64,000 bases of DNA from Burkholderia sp. Bp9143 (GCF_003853645.1 NZ_QTPO01000012.1:62001-126000), one strand, 5' to 3'. Shown: positions 52,626-61,631, counted from the stretch's first letter. The notes: generated from the sequence alone by a model not told the origin. Program-made: numbers and translations.

Positions 52626-52660
52626 CGAAGTCGAACGTGCCCCGCCAAGGGCCGTTCCCG

Positions 52661-52699
52661 AAAAAGCGCTGCCGGTCGGCTGACCGGCAGCGCTTTTTT
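52661..52699 (+). terminator. intrinsic terminator after tRNA-Leu
   Basis: A perfect 17-bp stem (52661-52677 with 52682-52698), A/T-rich at the base, with a GGCT loop and a T run, starts 36 bp after the tRNA. Confidence 0.95.
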
Positions 52700-52814
52700 G
52701 TTGATGACGGCTTTTCGCCGATACGCGGCGGCCGTCGAGCGCGCGGACATTCGGATCGCGTGTAATATCTTCATTACAATTCCTACACGCAGCGCGTTTT
52801 GCCGAGGACCGTCC

Positions 52815-53108
52815 ATGAAGAAGAACATCGCACACACATCGATTGCAGTACTCACGCTCGCGCTGGCCGTACCGGCATCCGCCACGACGGCCGCCGACAA
52901 CGTCGCGTGGAGCGCCAAGCCCGTACCGATGGACGCAGTCTCCCCGGCGTGCTCGGCCTATTCGGGCCGACCGATCCCGAGCGGAGTGTCGCTGACGGGC
53001 GATACCGTCCTGAAATCGGTCGGCACGGCGCTGCTCGGTTCCGCGCTCGGTTTTGCCAGCGGGTATCAGGGTACCGTCCCCAACCCGTGCAGGCATGCCG
53101 GCCTGTAA
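52815..53108 (+). CDS. small exported protein
   Basis: A 97-residue protein I do not recognise. A signal peptide (MKKNIAHTSIAVLTLALAVP, then ASATTA) predicts export. The mature part has a central hydrophobic segment (VLKSVGTALLGSALGFASGY) and two cysteines (SPACSAYSG and VPNPCRHAG) that could form a disulfide. GAGGACC precedes the ATG at 52815, and TAATAT in the AT-rich stretch upstream is a promoter candidate. The frame runs upstream through the tRNA gene, but that extension is non-coding. It ends ahead of a bidirectional hairpin. Confidence 0.72.
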   Translation: MKKNIAHTSIAVLTLALAVPASATTAADNVAWSAKPVPMDAVSPACSAYSGRPIPSGVSLTGDTVLKSVGTALLGSALGFASGYQGTVPNPCRHAGL

Positions 53109-53157
53109 GCGGCCGGGAGCGAACCGCACATCTCGCTACCGCACAGATGATGGACAG

Positions 53158-53190
53158 AAAGCGCCGCGCGTCGAACGACCGCGGCGCTTT
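53158..53190. terminator. bidirectional terminator
   Basis: A perfect 11-bp stem (53158-53168 with 53180-53190) reading AAAG...CTTT, with an 11-nt loop, lies between the convergent small exported protein and small membrane protein genes. Confidence 0.8.
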
Positions 53191-53206
53191 GTCGTTCGGA
53201 GCGTGC

Positions 53207-53437
53207 CTAATCCCAGAAACTCCGTACCGTGACCGCCACGATCACCGGTACCGAAAACACCAGCGGAATCGCGAAATACTGCGCTTCGCGATCGACGATC
53301 CAGCTATAGATCAACCACGCCACGCCGATCGCGAACGTGATGAGGCCGACCAGCACCGCGGCGATATTCAGCGCGAGCTTCGAAGGCTGGCGGCGCGCTT
53401 TGTCGTTGGTGTCGGGATCGCGCGGAGACGATTTCAT
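53207..53437 (-). CDS. small two-helix membrane protein
   Basis: A 76-residue protein. A basic, polar N-terminus (MKSSPRDPDTNDKARRQPSK) is followed by two transmembrane helices (ALNIAAVLVGLITFAIGVAW and FAIPLVFSVPVIVAVTVRSF), so both ends would face the cytoplasm. No family is recognised. It is separated from the deacetylase gene on the same strand by about 100 bp. Confidence 0.65.
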   Translation of the reverse strand: MKSSPRDPDTNDKARRQPSKLALNIAAVLVGLITFAIGVAWLIYSWIVDREAQYFAIPLVFSVPVIVAVTVRSFWD

Positions 53438-53535
53438 CTGAAGAGGGGGCCCGGGCCTGGCAGGTGTAAAAGCACAGGAAACCCCATCCGCACCGATCGC
53501 GCAAGGGTCGGCCCCGTATCGTTGGTGAGCGTGCG

Positions 53536-54645
53536 TTACAACCCGAACGACACGGCCAGTTCGTCGAGCAGCTCGCGCTGGAACGTGACGAACCGCTCGC
53601 CCGGCTGCTGTGCGATCGCGAGGTCGAGCATCGGATCGGCGACATCGGTGCGGATGCCGGCCAGTTCCTCGACGATCGCGAGTCCGCAGAACGGCACGTA
53701 CGCCTCCGAATAGCCGCCCTCGTGCACGATCACGAGCCGTCCGCCGCAGTGGCGCCGTGCCGCCTCCTTCACCGCGCGCGTCATGTACCGGTAACTGTCG
53801 GTATGCAACTGCATGCGCGCGAGCGGATCGACTGCGCTCGCGTCGAGGCCGCTCGCGACGACGATCAGCTCCGGCCGGAACCGCTCCAGCGCCGGTAGCA
53901 CGATGCGCTCGAACGCATGGCGATACGCGTCGTCACCGCTGCCCGCGAGCAGCGGCACGTTCAGGTTCGCGCCGACGCCCGCGCCCTCGCCGCGATCGCC
54001 GCCGCCGCTGTAGCCGGGCGGGAAGCAGCGGTCCTGGTGCAGCGAGATCGTCAGCGTGTCCGGATCGTCGTAGTAGATCGACTGCGTGCCGTTGCCGTGA
54101 TGCACGTCCCAATCGATCACCGCGACGCGGTCGATGCCATGCTTCGCGCGCGCGGCCTCGATCGCGATCGGGATGTTCGCGAGCAGGCAGAAGCCCATCG
54201 GGCGATCGCGCAGGCAGTGATGGCCGGGCGGTCGCGACAGCGAGAACGCGTTGGCCGCGCGCTCGGCGACAACCGCATCGACGGCCGCGATCGCAAGGCC
54301 CGCGGACAGCGCGGCGATCTCGTAGCTACCCTTGCCGAACGGCGCGAGATCGCCGAGGTCGCCGCCGTTCGCATTGCTGAGCGCGCGGAACGCGTCGAGA
54401 TAGCTAGCCGGATGAATGCGCAGCAGATCGCCGGTGGTGGCCGGCGCGGCGCCGCGCATGTCGACGTGGTCGGCCAGGCCCGACGCCTGCAAGAGCGACA
54501 GGAAGCGGCGCTTCGAATCGGGCGATTCCGCGTAGCCGGCGCTCGACGGCGGCTGAACCCAGCCGCCGACCGGAAAGAACAGCGCGTGCGTGCCGCCGGT
54601 GTGCCAGAAAGTGCGTTCGTCGGTGTAGAAGGCAGTGCGATTCAT
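53536..54645 (-). CDS. histone deacetylase / acetylpolyamine amidohydrolase family protein
   Basis: A 369-residue zinc hydrolase of the arginase/deacetylase superfamily. The catalytic and zinc-binding residues are in RPPGHHCLRDRPMGFCLLAN (tandem His, about 144-163), AVIDWDVHHGNGTQSIYYDD (Asp/His ligands, about 178-197), SLHQDRCFPPGYSGGG and VVASGLDASAVDPLARMQLH. All are intact. Bacterial members deacetylate acetylpolyamines or related small acetamides in the cytoplasm; the N-terminal loop with THALFFPVGGWVQPPSSAGY resembles this group. It is the last gene of a porin-MFS-deacetylase unit (16-bp gap to the MFS gene). The ATG at 54645 gives a normal N-terminus. Confidence 0.9.
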   Translation of the reverse strand: MNRTAFYTDERTFWHTGGTHALFFPVGGWVQPPSSAGYAESPDSKRRFLSLLQASGLADHVDMRGAAPATTGDLLRIHPASYLDAFRALSNANGGDLGDLAPFGKGSYEIAALSAGLAIAAVDAVVAERAANAFSLSRPPGHHCLRDRPMGFCLLANIPIAIEAARAKHGIDRVAVIDWDVHHGNGTQSIYYDDPDTLTISLHQDRCFPPGYSGGGDRGEGAGVGANLNVPLLAGSGDDAYRHAFERIVLPALERFRPELIVVASGLDASAVDPLARMQLHTDSYRYMTRAVKEAARRHCGGRLVIVHEGGYSEAYVPFCGLAIVEELAGIRTDVADPMLDLAIAQQPGERFVTFQRELLDELAVSFGL

Positions 54646-54661
54646 GGATGTGCTTGACCTG

Positions 54662-55882
54662 TCACGGTTGGGAGGAAATGGAAGCCACGGAAATCCGCGC
54701 GCGGCGATCGATATGACGCAGCGCGGTGAACGACGCGATCGCGGCGGCGGTGGCGGCCGCGAACAGCACGTGCATCGTGCCGCCGGCATCGAGCAACAGT
54801 CCGGCCAGCAGCGGGCCGGCCGCGAGCCCCGCACCGATCACGAAATTGAGCGTCGCGACGAGGCGCCCGGACGTATCGATCTGCGCGACGGTCGCGAGAA
54901 TGAACGGCAGTACGAACGTCCACGCGAACTTGAACGCGAAGATCGCGGCACTGTAGCCGCGCGCATGCGGCAGCGCGGCGAGTGCGACGAGCGACGCCGC
55001 GAGCAGCGCGTAACCGGTGGCCAGCATCGCGCGCCGCGCAAGCCGGCCGCCCGCGCACGATGCGAGTGCCGCGCCGGCAATCCCCATCACGCTCGCGATC
55101 GCGAGCACGTTGCCGGTCGACTGCGCATCGAGTCCGGCCGCCGCCGCCGCGCGGCTCGCGAACGTCCACACGCTGCCGATCGCGAGATAGAACGTCAGCA
55201 CCGCACCGATCGCGAGCGCGACGAAGCGCCTTGACGCGTCCCCCGCGGCGCGGCGCGCGGCCTGCGCCGATGCGGTCCGTACGCCGAGCGTTGCCGGAAA
55301 GCCGCGCGACAGCGGCGCGGCAAGCAGCGCGAGCGCGGCCAGCGCGACATACAGCGCGCGCAGCCCGAATGCGGCGAACACATGCGGCAGCACGAACAGG
55401 CCGATCGCGCCGGCGATCAACTGGCCGGCGACCCAAAGCCCGTACACGCGATCGCTGTTCTCGCTCGTGGCCGCGCTGGTCATGCAGAGCACCATCAGCG
55501 AGCCGCCGCCGAGCGCGGTGACGGCACGCAGCGCGAGCAGCGTGACGAAGCCGGGCATCCACCACGCGGTCAGGAGATTGCACGCGCCGAACAGCACGAT
55601 CGCGCAGGCGGCGACGCGGCGCGCATCGACGCGGCCGAGCCACAGGTACGACGGCACGGTCGCGAGGCTGAACGCGCCGAGTTCGACGAAGAAGTAGGTG
55701 CCGATCTGCGACGCGGACAGCCCGAGCTGCGTCGCGAGCTGACCGGCGACGGCCGGTGCGACGAGCAGCAGCAGCGGCGTGATGGCCGCGAACACGACGA
55801 GTGCGACGAGCGTCGAGCGCGCGAAAGGCGACGCGCGACCGTCGGATGGCGGCGCGGCATCGGAGGAGCAAAGGGTTTTCAT
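54662..55882 (-). CDS. MFS transporter of the deacetylase cluster
   Basis: A 406-residue inner-membrane carrier with about twelve helices. It begins with a short hydrophilic lead, then TLVALVVFAAITPLLLLVAP, with VPSYLWLGRVDARRVAACAI as the first MFS loop. The second half contains a similar repeat (LASCAGGRLARRAMLATGYA). Substrate cannot be deduced from sequence; position between a porin and an amide hydrolase suggests uptake of an acetylated amine or similar compound. The ATG at 55882 is used; the frame is open to 56014 without support. Confidence 0.85.
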   Translation of the reverse strand: MKTLCSSDAAPPSDGRASPFARSTLVALVVFAAITPLLLLVAPAVAGQLATQLGLSASQIGTYFFVELGAFSLATVPSYLWLGRVDARRVAACAIVLFGACNLLTAWWMPGFVTLLALRAVTALGGGSLMVLCMTSAATSENSDRVYGLWVAGQLIAGAIGLFVLPHVFAAFGLRALYVALAALALLAAPLSRGFPATLGVRTASAQAARRAAGDASRRFVALAIGAVLTFYLAIGSVWTFASRAAAAAGLDAQSTGNVLAIASVMGIAGAALASCAGGRLARRAMLATGYALLAASLVALAALPHARGYSAAIFAFKFAWTFVLPFILATVAQIDTSGRLVATLNFVIGAGLAAGPLLAGLLLDAGGTMHVLFAAATAAAIASFTALRHIDRRARISVASISSQP

Positions 55883-55904
55883 CGCGGGAGCTCGCTGGAC
55901 GGAA

Positions 55905-56948
55905 TCAGAACAGGTGGTACATGCCGACCATCGCGCCGAACTGCGATGCGCCGGCGAGCGGCGTCGGGTCGTATTCGTAGACGGTTTGTGAGCTCTGGCC
56001 GCTGTTGCGCGCATAGCCGATGTTCACGTAGGCGACGGTGCGTTTCGACAGCGCGTAGGTGGTGCTCGCGATGAACAGCGTCGGGTGGCCGATCGCAGGC
56101 GCGTGCGAATCGGTGTGGTAGACGCCCACGTTCAGCCCGATTCCGCCCGACGTCAGATAACGCGCGCCGCCCCAGACGATCGTGCGCGCCGCATCGAGGT
56201 CGCCGGTCAGTCGTTCGACGCCCGCGTAGACGGTGAGCGGCAGCGTTGCGAACGCATAACGCGCGGCGAGCGTGCCGAGCGCGCGGCGGCGCGCGGACGC
56301 GTCGTCCGCTGCCGACACGTCGCCGTGCGCCTGATGCAGCACCGCGCTGACCGACAGCCCGTTGCTCGTGTACTGGCCACCGAGTTCGAGCACGCGCCCG
56401 GCGCGCGTGTTGCCCGCGACGCCGGCCGTCGCGGCGAGGGCCTCGACATCGAAGCCGGCGAACGTCGGCGACTGGTACTTGATCGCGTGATCGATGAAGT
56501 TCGCGTCCATCGGTACGAGCACGCCCTGGCCGCTGTACGACGCATACCACAGCGGGTCGTAGAACAGCGTCTTGTCGAACAGCACGCTGAACTGCCGGCC
56601 GAGCGTGACGGTGCCGACGGGCCCCGCGATGCCGACGTACGCGCCGCGGAAGAACGCGTAGCCCGGGACGGTCGCGGTGCCGTCGTTGACGTTGAGGCCC
56701 TGTTCGAGCTTGAACAGCGCGCGCCAGCCGCCGCCGAGATCCTCGGTGCCCTTCAACCCGACCTGCGACGGCAGGATTCCGTAGTTCTGCAACCGGACGG
56801 CCGCGTGCCGTCCGTCGGCATGCGTCAGGTACTGCACGCCGGCGTCGAGCGCGCCGTACAGCGTGAGGGTCGATTGCGCGTGCGCGGCGAGGCTGCACGC
56901 GGCGAGCGCCGTGGCCGCCGTGGTCGTGCGGATGAAGCGAGGTGTCAT
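55905..56948 (-). CDS. outer-membrane porin (Gram-negative porin family)
   Basis: A 347-residue trimeric-porin-type protein. The signal peptide MTPRFIRTTTAATALAACSL ends at A-H-A before QSTLTLYGALDAGVQYL, the standard first beta strand of betaproteobacterial porins. Other family marks are GLKGTEDLGGGWRALFKLEQ, FFRGAYVGIAGPVGTVTLGR and the C-terminal Phe strand (MVGMYHLF) that directs BAM assembly. The ATG at 56948 is preceded by GGAG; a GTG one codon upstream is possible. It heads the porin-MFS-deacetylase unit (22-bp gap to the MFS gene). Confidence 0.93.
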   Translation of the reverse strand: MTPRFIRTTTAATALAACSLAAHAQSTLTLYGALDAGVQYLTHADGRHAAVRLQNYGILPSQVGLKGTEDLGGGWRALFKLEQGLNVNDGTATVPGYAFFRGAYVGIAGPVGTVTLGRQFSVLFDKTLFYDPLWYASYSGQGVLVPMDANFIDHAIKYQSPTFAGFDVEALAATAGVAGNTRAGRVLELGGQYTSNGLSVSAVLHQAHGDVSAADDASARRRALGTLAARYAFATLPLTVYAGVERLTGDLDAARTIVWGGARYLTSGGIGLNVGVYHTDSHAPAIGHPTLFIASTTYALSKRTVAYVNIGYARNSGQSSQTVYEYDPTPLAGASQFGAMVGMYHLF

Positions 56949-56954
56949 CACGAG

Positions 56955-57062
56955 GGGTTCTCCATACCGTCCTGCATCGTTTGTCGTTGCTGTTGTCGCG
57001 ACGCAGTGTCCGCAGCGGGAAAACCGGCGAACAGTCGTGCAGATGAACGGTATGGAAAACCC
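56955..57062. promoter_or_regulatory. 16-bp inverted repeat pair between porin and LuxR genes
   Basis: Positions 56955-56970 and 57047-57062 are reverse complements with one mismatch (core ACGGTATGGA exact). They stand 92 bp apart in the divergent gap. The left copy covers the porin ribosome binding site. The 305-bp gap has no gene. Confidence 0.55.
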
Positions 57063-57253
57063 GCGGTGTCCGGCATGGGCGTGCCGCGACGCCGCGGGGC
57101 GGCGTGCTGCGCGGCAGCAACGGGCGGTGGACCGTTCAAATGGATGGGGTTGTCGCGTGTTCCGGCAGCGGAGCCCGCCAAAAATGCCGGTCGCTATAAT
57201 CGGCCGGTCTGCGCTGCGCGCATCAGCGGCCCGATCGGGCAGGGGAGCGAAAG

Positions 57254-58399
57254 GTGAGGATCACGACGGATATCGGGCATGATCTCGACGCGCTGCGCGA
57301 CGTGCCGGCCGCGATCGTGCTCGACGAATCCGCCTGGCCGCCGGTGCCGTCCCGCCGCGCCGATTTCGACGGCGTGACGCGCGGCGACGCGGCGCGGCGC
57401 GAACTCGGCCTGATGCTGCTCGATCTGTACGCGGTCGCCGCGCAGTCGTGCATCGGCGAATTCGAATGCCGTTTCTTTTCGCTGCTGCAGGGGCTCATCC
57501 CGTTCGACGCCGCGTGGACCGGCGTCGCGACGCACGTGCCGACCGGTCCCGTAATGCACAACAGTTTCCTGTACCGTCTTCCGCACTTGTTCTTCAGCGA
57601 CTGGAAGCGCGTGCGCGACTGCGATCCGCTCGCGCAGCGCACGCTGCTCGGCGCGCGCGGTCGCGCGGTGCGGTTGTCGGTCGTCGAGCCCGGGTTCGAC
57701 GCGCGGTTTCGCGACTGGTGCGTGAAGTACGGGCTGGCGCAACTGATGTGCGTGTGCACGCTCGATCGCCGCTTCGGGCTGACGACGTTCATGTCGATCT
57801 ACCGTCAGGGCCTGAACCGTCCGTTCAGCGACGACGACGCGAGCCGCTTCGAGGAAGTGATCCCGCATCTGGCGGCCGCGCTGACGATCAATCGCGCGGC
57901 ACAGCTCACGCGTGAGCGCGGCGACGCGGTTGTGCCGGCGGCGCGCGCGCTGTGCGACAACTTCGGCGTGCTGCATCACGCCGATCAGGGCTTCGACGAC
58001 GTGCTGCGGACCGAATGGCCGGCGTGGACGGGCCCGCGCGTGCCGGAGCCGCTGGTCGCGCATGTGCGGCGCCAGTCGAGCCAGCCGTTCATCGGCGACG
58101 CGTTGCGCATCCAGTGCGTGCCCGTCGCGGGACTGTTCCAGATCGAGGCGCGGCCGCGCTCGCTGCTCGATCGGCTGAGCCCGCGCGAGCTGGCGGCGAT
58201 TCGCTATTACGGTGCCGGCCGTTCGCACAAGGAGGTCGCGCAGCAGATGGCGATTTCGCCGACGACCGTGCGTCACTATTTGCGCTGCGCGTACCGCAAG
58301 CTGGGCATGCACGACAAGAGCCAGATCGCCGGCGTGCTCGGCGCGACGGGCGGTCCGACCGACGACGAGCCGATGGAGGCGGGCGTCGCGCAACGCTGA
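57254..58399 (+). CDS. LuxR family transcriptional regulator
   Basis: A 381-residue regulator. The last about 70 residues are a LuxR/FixJ helix-turn-helix (LSPRELAAIRYYGAGRSHKE, VAQQMAISPTTVRHYLRCAY, RKLGMHDKSQIAGVLG). The N-terminal 300 residues form a larger sensory region I cannot assign to a family (FFSLLQGLIPFDAAWTGVAT and WCVKYGLAQLMCVCTLDRRF), with no receiver phospho-site and no autoinducer-domain pattern that I recognise. It starts with GTG at 57254 after AGGGGAG. It is divergent from the porin-MFS-deacetylase unit and is the obvious candidate controller of it. Confidence 0.88.
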   Translation: MRITTDIGHDLDALRDVPAAIVLDESAWPPVPSRRADFDGVTRGDAARRELGLMLLDLYAVAAQSCIGEFECRFFSLLQGLIPFDAAWTGVATHVPTGPVMHNSFLYRLPHLFFSDWKRVRDCDPLAQRTLLGARGRAVRLSVVEPGFDARFRDWCVKYGLAQLMCVCTLDRRFGLTTFMSIYRQGLNRPFSDDDASRFEEVIPHLAAALTINRAAQLTRERGDAVVPAARALCDNFGVLHHADQGFDDVLRTEWPAWTGPRVPEPLVAHVRRQSSQPFIGDALRIQCVPVAGLFQIEARPRSLLDRLSPRELAAIRYYGAGRSHKEVAQQMAISPTTVRHYLRCAYRKLGMHDKSQIAGVLGATGGPTDDEPMEAGVAQR

Positions 58400-58500
58400 A
58401 TCGCGCGTACGAACACGGGCGCGCAGGTTCTTGTGTAAATGGTTGTATCCGCAACCATTGAGCGTTATGCTCGTCAGCTCCCGGTAGACGGAATTCCATC

Positions 58501-59499
58501 ATGAACGACACGAATTCAGGGTCGGTGCGCGCGGCGGTGGTCGGTGTGGGCGCGATCGGCGGGTTGCTCGCGGCCGCGCTGTCGCGGGCCGGCACGACGG
58601 TGAGCGCATTCGCGCGCGGTGCGACGCTCGATGCACTGAACGCGCAAGGCATACGCGTGATCGACGAGGCGGGCACCGTGTCGTCGGTCCCGGTGCGCGC
58701 GAGCGACGACGCGGCCGCGCTCGGCGTGCAGGACTACGTGGTGATCGCGCTGAAGGCGCAGGCGTTGCCCGCGCTGGCCGCGCGCATCGCGCCGCTGGTT
58801 GGACCGGGCACGGTGATCGTCGCCGCGATGAACGGACTGCCGTGGTGGTTCACGCACGGGCTCGCGGGCCCGCTCGACGGCGTGCCGCTGGACGCGGTCG
58901 ACCCGGCGGGCGCGGTCTCGGCGGCGCTGCCGCCCGCGCAGGCGATCGGCTGTGTCGTGCACCTGTCGTCGAGCACCGACGCGCCGGGTATCGTGCGCCG
59001 CGGCCGCGGCAACCGCCTGATCATCGGCTCGCCCGATCATCGGCTCGACGCGCCGACCGCGCGGTTCGCGGCGGCGCTCGCCGCGGGCGGCTTCGACGTC
59101 GAGTCGACGCCGGCGATTCGCACCGAGATCTGGGCAAAGCTGTGGGGCAACATGAACATGAATCCGTTGAGCGCGCTGACGGGTTCGACCGCCGAGCAAC
59201 TGCTCGACGATCCGTTCACGCAGGATCTCGCGTTGCGGATGATGGAGGAGGCGACCGCGATCGGCGCGAAGCTCGGTCTCGATACGGGGATGAGCGGGCC
59301 GGAACGGATTGCCGTGACGCGCAAACTCGGCGCGTTCAAGACGTCGATGCTGCAGGATTTCGAGGCTGGGCGACCGCTGGAAATCGGGCCGATCCTCGGC
59401 GTGTTTCCGGAACTGGGACGCAAGCTCGACGTGCCGACGCCGTATTGCGACGCGGTGTTGGGGTTGCTGCGTCAGCGCGCGGCGAACAGCGGGCTATAG
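58501..59499 (+). CDS. 2-dehydropantoate 2-reductase (PanE/ApbA) family oxidoreductase
   Basis: A 332-residue NAD(P)H-dependent ketoacid reductase-like protein. The Rossmann motif is AAVVGVGAIGGLLAAALSRA (about 11-30). The catalytic/hinge elements are VIALKAQALPALAARIAPLV, IVAAMNGLPWWFTHG (about 101-115) and AKLWGNMNMNPLSALTG (about 213-229, containing the family's conserved Lys and Asn). The GRPLEIGPILGVFPELGRKL segment fits the C-terminal helical domain. True PanE makes pantoate for coenzyme A; several paralogues usually exist and this one's substrate may differ. It has its own ATG at 58501 and stands about 100 bp after luxR. A gap of 260 bp without genes follows. Confidence 0.88.
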   Translation: MNDTNSGSVRAAVVGVGAIGGLLAAALSRAGTTVSAFARGATLDALNAQGIRVIDEAGTVSSVPVRASDDAAALGVQDYVVIALKAQALPALAARIAPLVGPGTVIVAAMNGLPWWFTHGLAGPLDGVPLDAVDPAGAVSAALPPAQAIGCVVHLSSSTDAPGIVRRGRGNRLIIGSPDHRLDAPTARFAAALAAGGFDVESTPAIRTEIWAKLWGNMNMNPLSALTGSTAEQLLDDPFTQDLALRMMEEATAIGAKLGLDTGMSGPERIAVTRKLGAFKTSMLQDFEAGRPLEIGPILGVFPELGRKLDVPTPYCDAVLGLLRQRAANSGL

Positions 59500-59759
59500 C
59501 GAAGGGGGGGCGCTGCGGCGATGGCGGGGCGGGCGCGCAGAAGGGTGAAAAAGCGGCGGGCAGTCGTCCGGTACCCCGGCAAGGGAAGCCGGGCCGCCGC
59601 CCGTGCACTTGCGCGACTCGGGCGGCCCGCAGGATTCATCTGAATAAAGCGTCGGGCGCTCGGTCGCGCCTGAAATACGTGTGAAGCCGCCGCAACGATT
59701 CCCGCGTATGCCACGCCTTCGCGATACAGGTGCGGCACCGATTACGCCCGCTGCACGAC

Positions 59760-60209
59760 TCAGTCGTCGCGTTCGACCGCGTTCGCGACCACCTTGTCGA
59801 GCAGCCGCTCGAACGTCTGGCGCTCGCTGTCGGACAGGCACGCGAGCAAGCCTTCATTCCACTTGCGCACGATCGGCATGATCTTGCGATGCAGCGCGCG
59901 GCCGTCGGCGGTCAGCGCGATCAGCACGATCCGGCCGTCCTCCTCGCTCGCGCTGCGCTCGAGCAGCCCCTGGCGCAGCAGCGCTTCCGCCGCGCGGCTC
60001 GCCTGGCTCTTGTCGAGGTTGGTGTGGCGCGCCAGATCCATGATCGAAAACGGACCGAAGGCGCCGACGGCGGCGATCACGCGCGCCTCGGGCAGCGAGA
60101 TGTCCAGCTTGTGCCGGTACATCTCGGTAATCCCGCGGTCGGATCGCTTCGTGAGCGCATGGAGGCGATAGGTCAGAAACTGATCGAGCCCGGCTTGACG
60201 GCCTTTCAT
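59760..60209 (-). CDS. MarR family transcriptional regulator
   Basis: A 149-residue winged-helix dimer. The DNA-binding part is FGPFSIMDLARHTNLDKSQA, SRAAEALLRQGLLERSASEE with the wing DGRIVLIALTADG. N- and C-terminal helices (LDQFLTYRLHALTKRSDRGI, ERQTFERLLDKVVANAVERD) form the dimer interface. It is followed on the genomic map by glycerate kinase on the same strand but upstream of it (62-bp gap), so kinase and regulator may be co-transcribed. No clear palindromic operator was seen. Confidence 0.92.
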   Translation of the reverse strand: MKGRQAGLDQFLTYRLHALTKRSDRGITEMYRHKLDISLPEARVIAAVGAFGPFSIMDLARHTNLDKSQASRAAEALLRQGLLERSASEEDGRIVLIALTADGRALHRKIMPIVRKWNEGLLACLSDSERQTFERLLDKVVANAVERDD

Positions 60210-60271
60210 GTCGAATCCTGAAGAAAAAGGGCGGGCCCGATTGTTCCTGTATCGCGCGCTCGGGTCAACGG

Positions 60272-61417
60272 TCAGTGTGCGCCGTACTTCAGCCGTGTCA
60301 ACTGTTCGGCTTCGTTCGCGAGCAGGTTCGCCGCATCGCGGATCGCGACGTCGAGCGTGATCGGGCCGGGCGCGGGCGAGAAGCAGCCGGAAAAGTGTTC
60401 GGACAGGCGCGGCAGCGCGGCCGGGTCGACCGCGCCCGACAGCAGCGACGCGGGCACACGCGCTGCCCGCGCATGACGGCAGGCGATGAACGGCGCCTTG
60501 CCATGCAGCGTCTGCACGTCGGAGCGGCCTTCGCCGGTGATCAGCCAGTCGGCGCCGGCGAGTGCCGCATCGAGCCCGACCTGCCGCGCGACGACTTCCG
60601 CGCCGGCTTCGAACTGCGCGCCCAGCATGTGCAGCGCGAATCCGAGACCGCCGGCGGCGCCGGCGCCGGCCAGGTCGCGACCATGCCGATCGAGCGCAGC
60701 CTCGAGCAGGTCGGCGAAATGGCCGAGCGCTGCGTCGAGGGTCGCAACCTGCTCGGGTGTCACACCCTTTTGCGGCCCGAACACCGCGGTCGCGCCGTGC
60801 GTACCGGTCAACGGGTTGTCGACGTCGGACATGCCGATGAATTCCGCTTCCTTCAGGCGCGGGTCGAGCCCCGACGCGTCAATCCGCGCGATGTCGGCGA
60901 GCCGCGCCGGGACGGGTTCGACCGGCTGGCCGGCCGCGTCGAAGCATTGCAGGCCGAGGCCCGCGAGCAACCCCGCACCCGCGTCGTTGGTGCTGCTGCC
61001 GCCGAGCGCGACGAAGAAGCGGCGGACACCCTCGTCGAGCAGCGTGCGGATCGCTTCGCCCATCCCGCGCGTGCTGCGCGCGTCGACCGGCACGCTCATG
61101 CCGACCGCGTCGGTAATGCCGACGATCTCGGCCGTTTCGACGATCGCGGTGCGCGCGTCGATCACGCCGGCCGCCGCATCGCGTGCCGCGAGCGACGCGC
61201 CGGCCACCCGCAGCACGCGCCGCGTGCCGCCGCCTGCCAGCATCGCATCGAGCGTGCCTTCGCCGCCGTCGGCCATCGGGCAGCAGCGCACGACCGCATC
61301 GGGCCGGGCGCGGCGGATGCCGGTGGCGATCGCGTTCGCGACCTGCTCGGCGGAAAGCGAGCCTTTGAACGAATCGGGCGCGATGACGACGACAGGCGCG
61401 GACGGGTGTTGCGGCAT
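60272..61417 (-). CDS. glycerate kinase (GarK/GckA-type)
   Basis: A 381-residue kinase that phosphorylates D-glycerate. The family I pattern is clear: VVVIAPDSFKGSLSAEQVAN at the start, CPMADGGEGTLDAMLAGGGT (about 45-64), VALGGSSTNDAGAGLLAGLG (about 137-156), and ATVFGPQKGVTPEQV with GAGAAGGLGFALHMLGAQFE in the second half. All nucleotide- and substrate-binding loops appear intact. Together with a tartronate semialdehyde reductase-like gene (29156-30049) it could drain glyoxylate from the purine pathway into central metabolism. The marR gene follows it after 62 bp. Confidence 0.92.
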   Translation of the reverse strand: MPQHPSAPVVVIAPDSFKGSLSAEQVANAIATGIRRARPDAVVRCCPMADGGEGTLDAMLAGGGTRRVLRVAGASLAARDAAAGVIDARTAIVETAEIVGITDAVGMSVPVDARSTRGMGEAIRTLLDEGVRRFFVALGGSSTNDAGAGLLAGLGLQCFDAAGQPVEPVPARLADIARIDASGLDPRLKEAEFIGMSDVDNPLTGTHGATAVFGPQKGVTPEQVATLDAALGHFADLLEAALDRHGRDLAGAGAAGGLGFALHMLGAQFEAGAEVVARQVGLDAALAGADWLITGEGRSDVQTLHGKAPFIACRHARAARVPASLLSGAVDPAALPRLSEHFSGCFSPAPGPITLDVAIRDAANLLANEAEQLTRLKYGAH

Positions 61418-61625
61418 GGTGTCTCCGGAAGGCGTGATTGGTGTGAATAATGGCGGCCGCGACCGCGGCGCACCTTCAATCGGAGCTTACAGGATGGCGG
61501 GCCGGCGGTGGATACGGCGTTCGGCATAGCGGCGATCCGCGCGCATCGTCGTGCACGGGAGCGTGCGGCACCGCGGGCGCGCATGGTTGTCGCGCCGATC
61601 TGGCGGTATGAGGAAAATTGTTTGC

Positions 61626-61631
61626 TAGAAT
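61626..61631 (+). promoter_or_regulatory. -10 candidate for tig
   Basis: TAGAAT (61626-61631) in the 386-bp gap before tig, with an AT-rich patch (AAAATTGTTTG) just upstream but no good -35. It would give a leader of about 165 nt. I see no gene in the gap. Confidence 0.4.

Noticed and set aside
52545-53108. A 187-residue reading frame that begins inside tRNA-Leu
   Set aside because: It runs through a functional tRNA and a terminator. The real small gene starts at 52815 with its own ribosome binding site and signal peptide.
59596-59626. Hairpin GCCGCCCG...CGGGCGGC after the PanE-like gene as a terminator
   Set aside because: 15-nt loop, no T run, and GC-rich inverted repeats of this size are expected by chance here.
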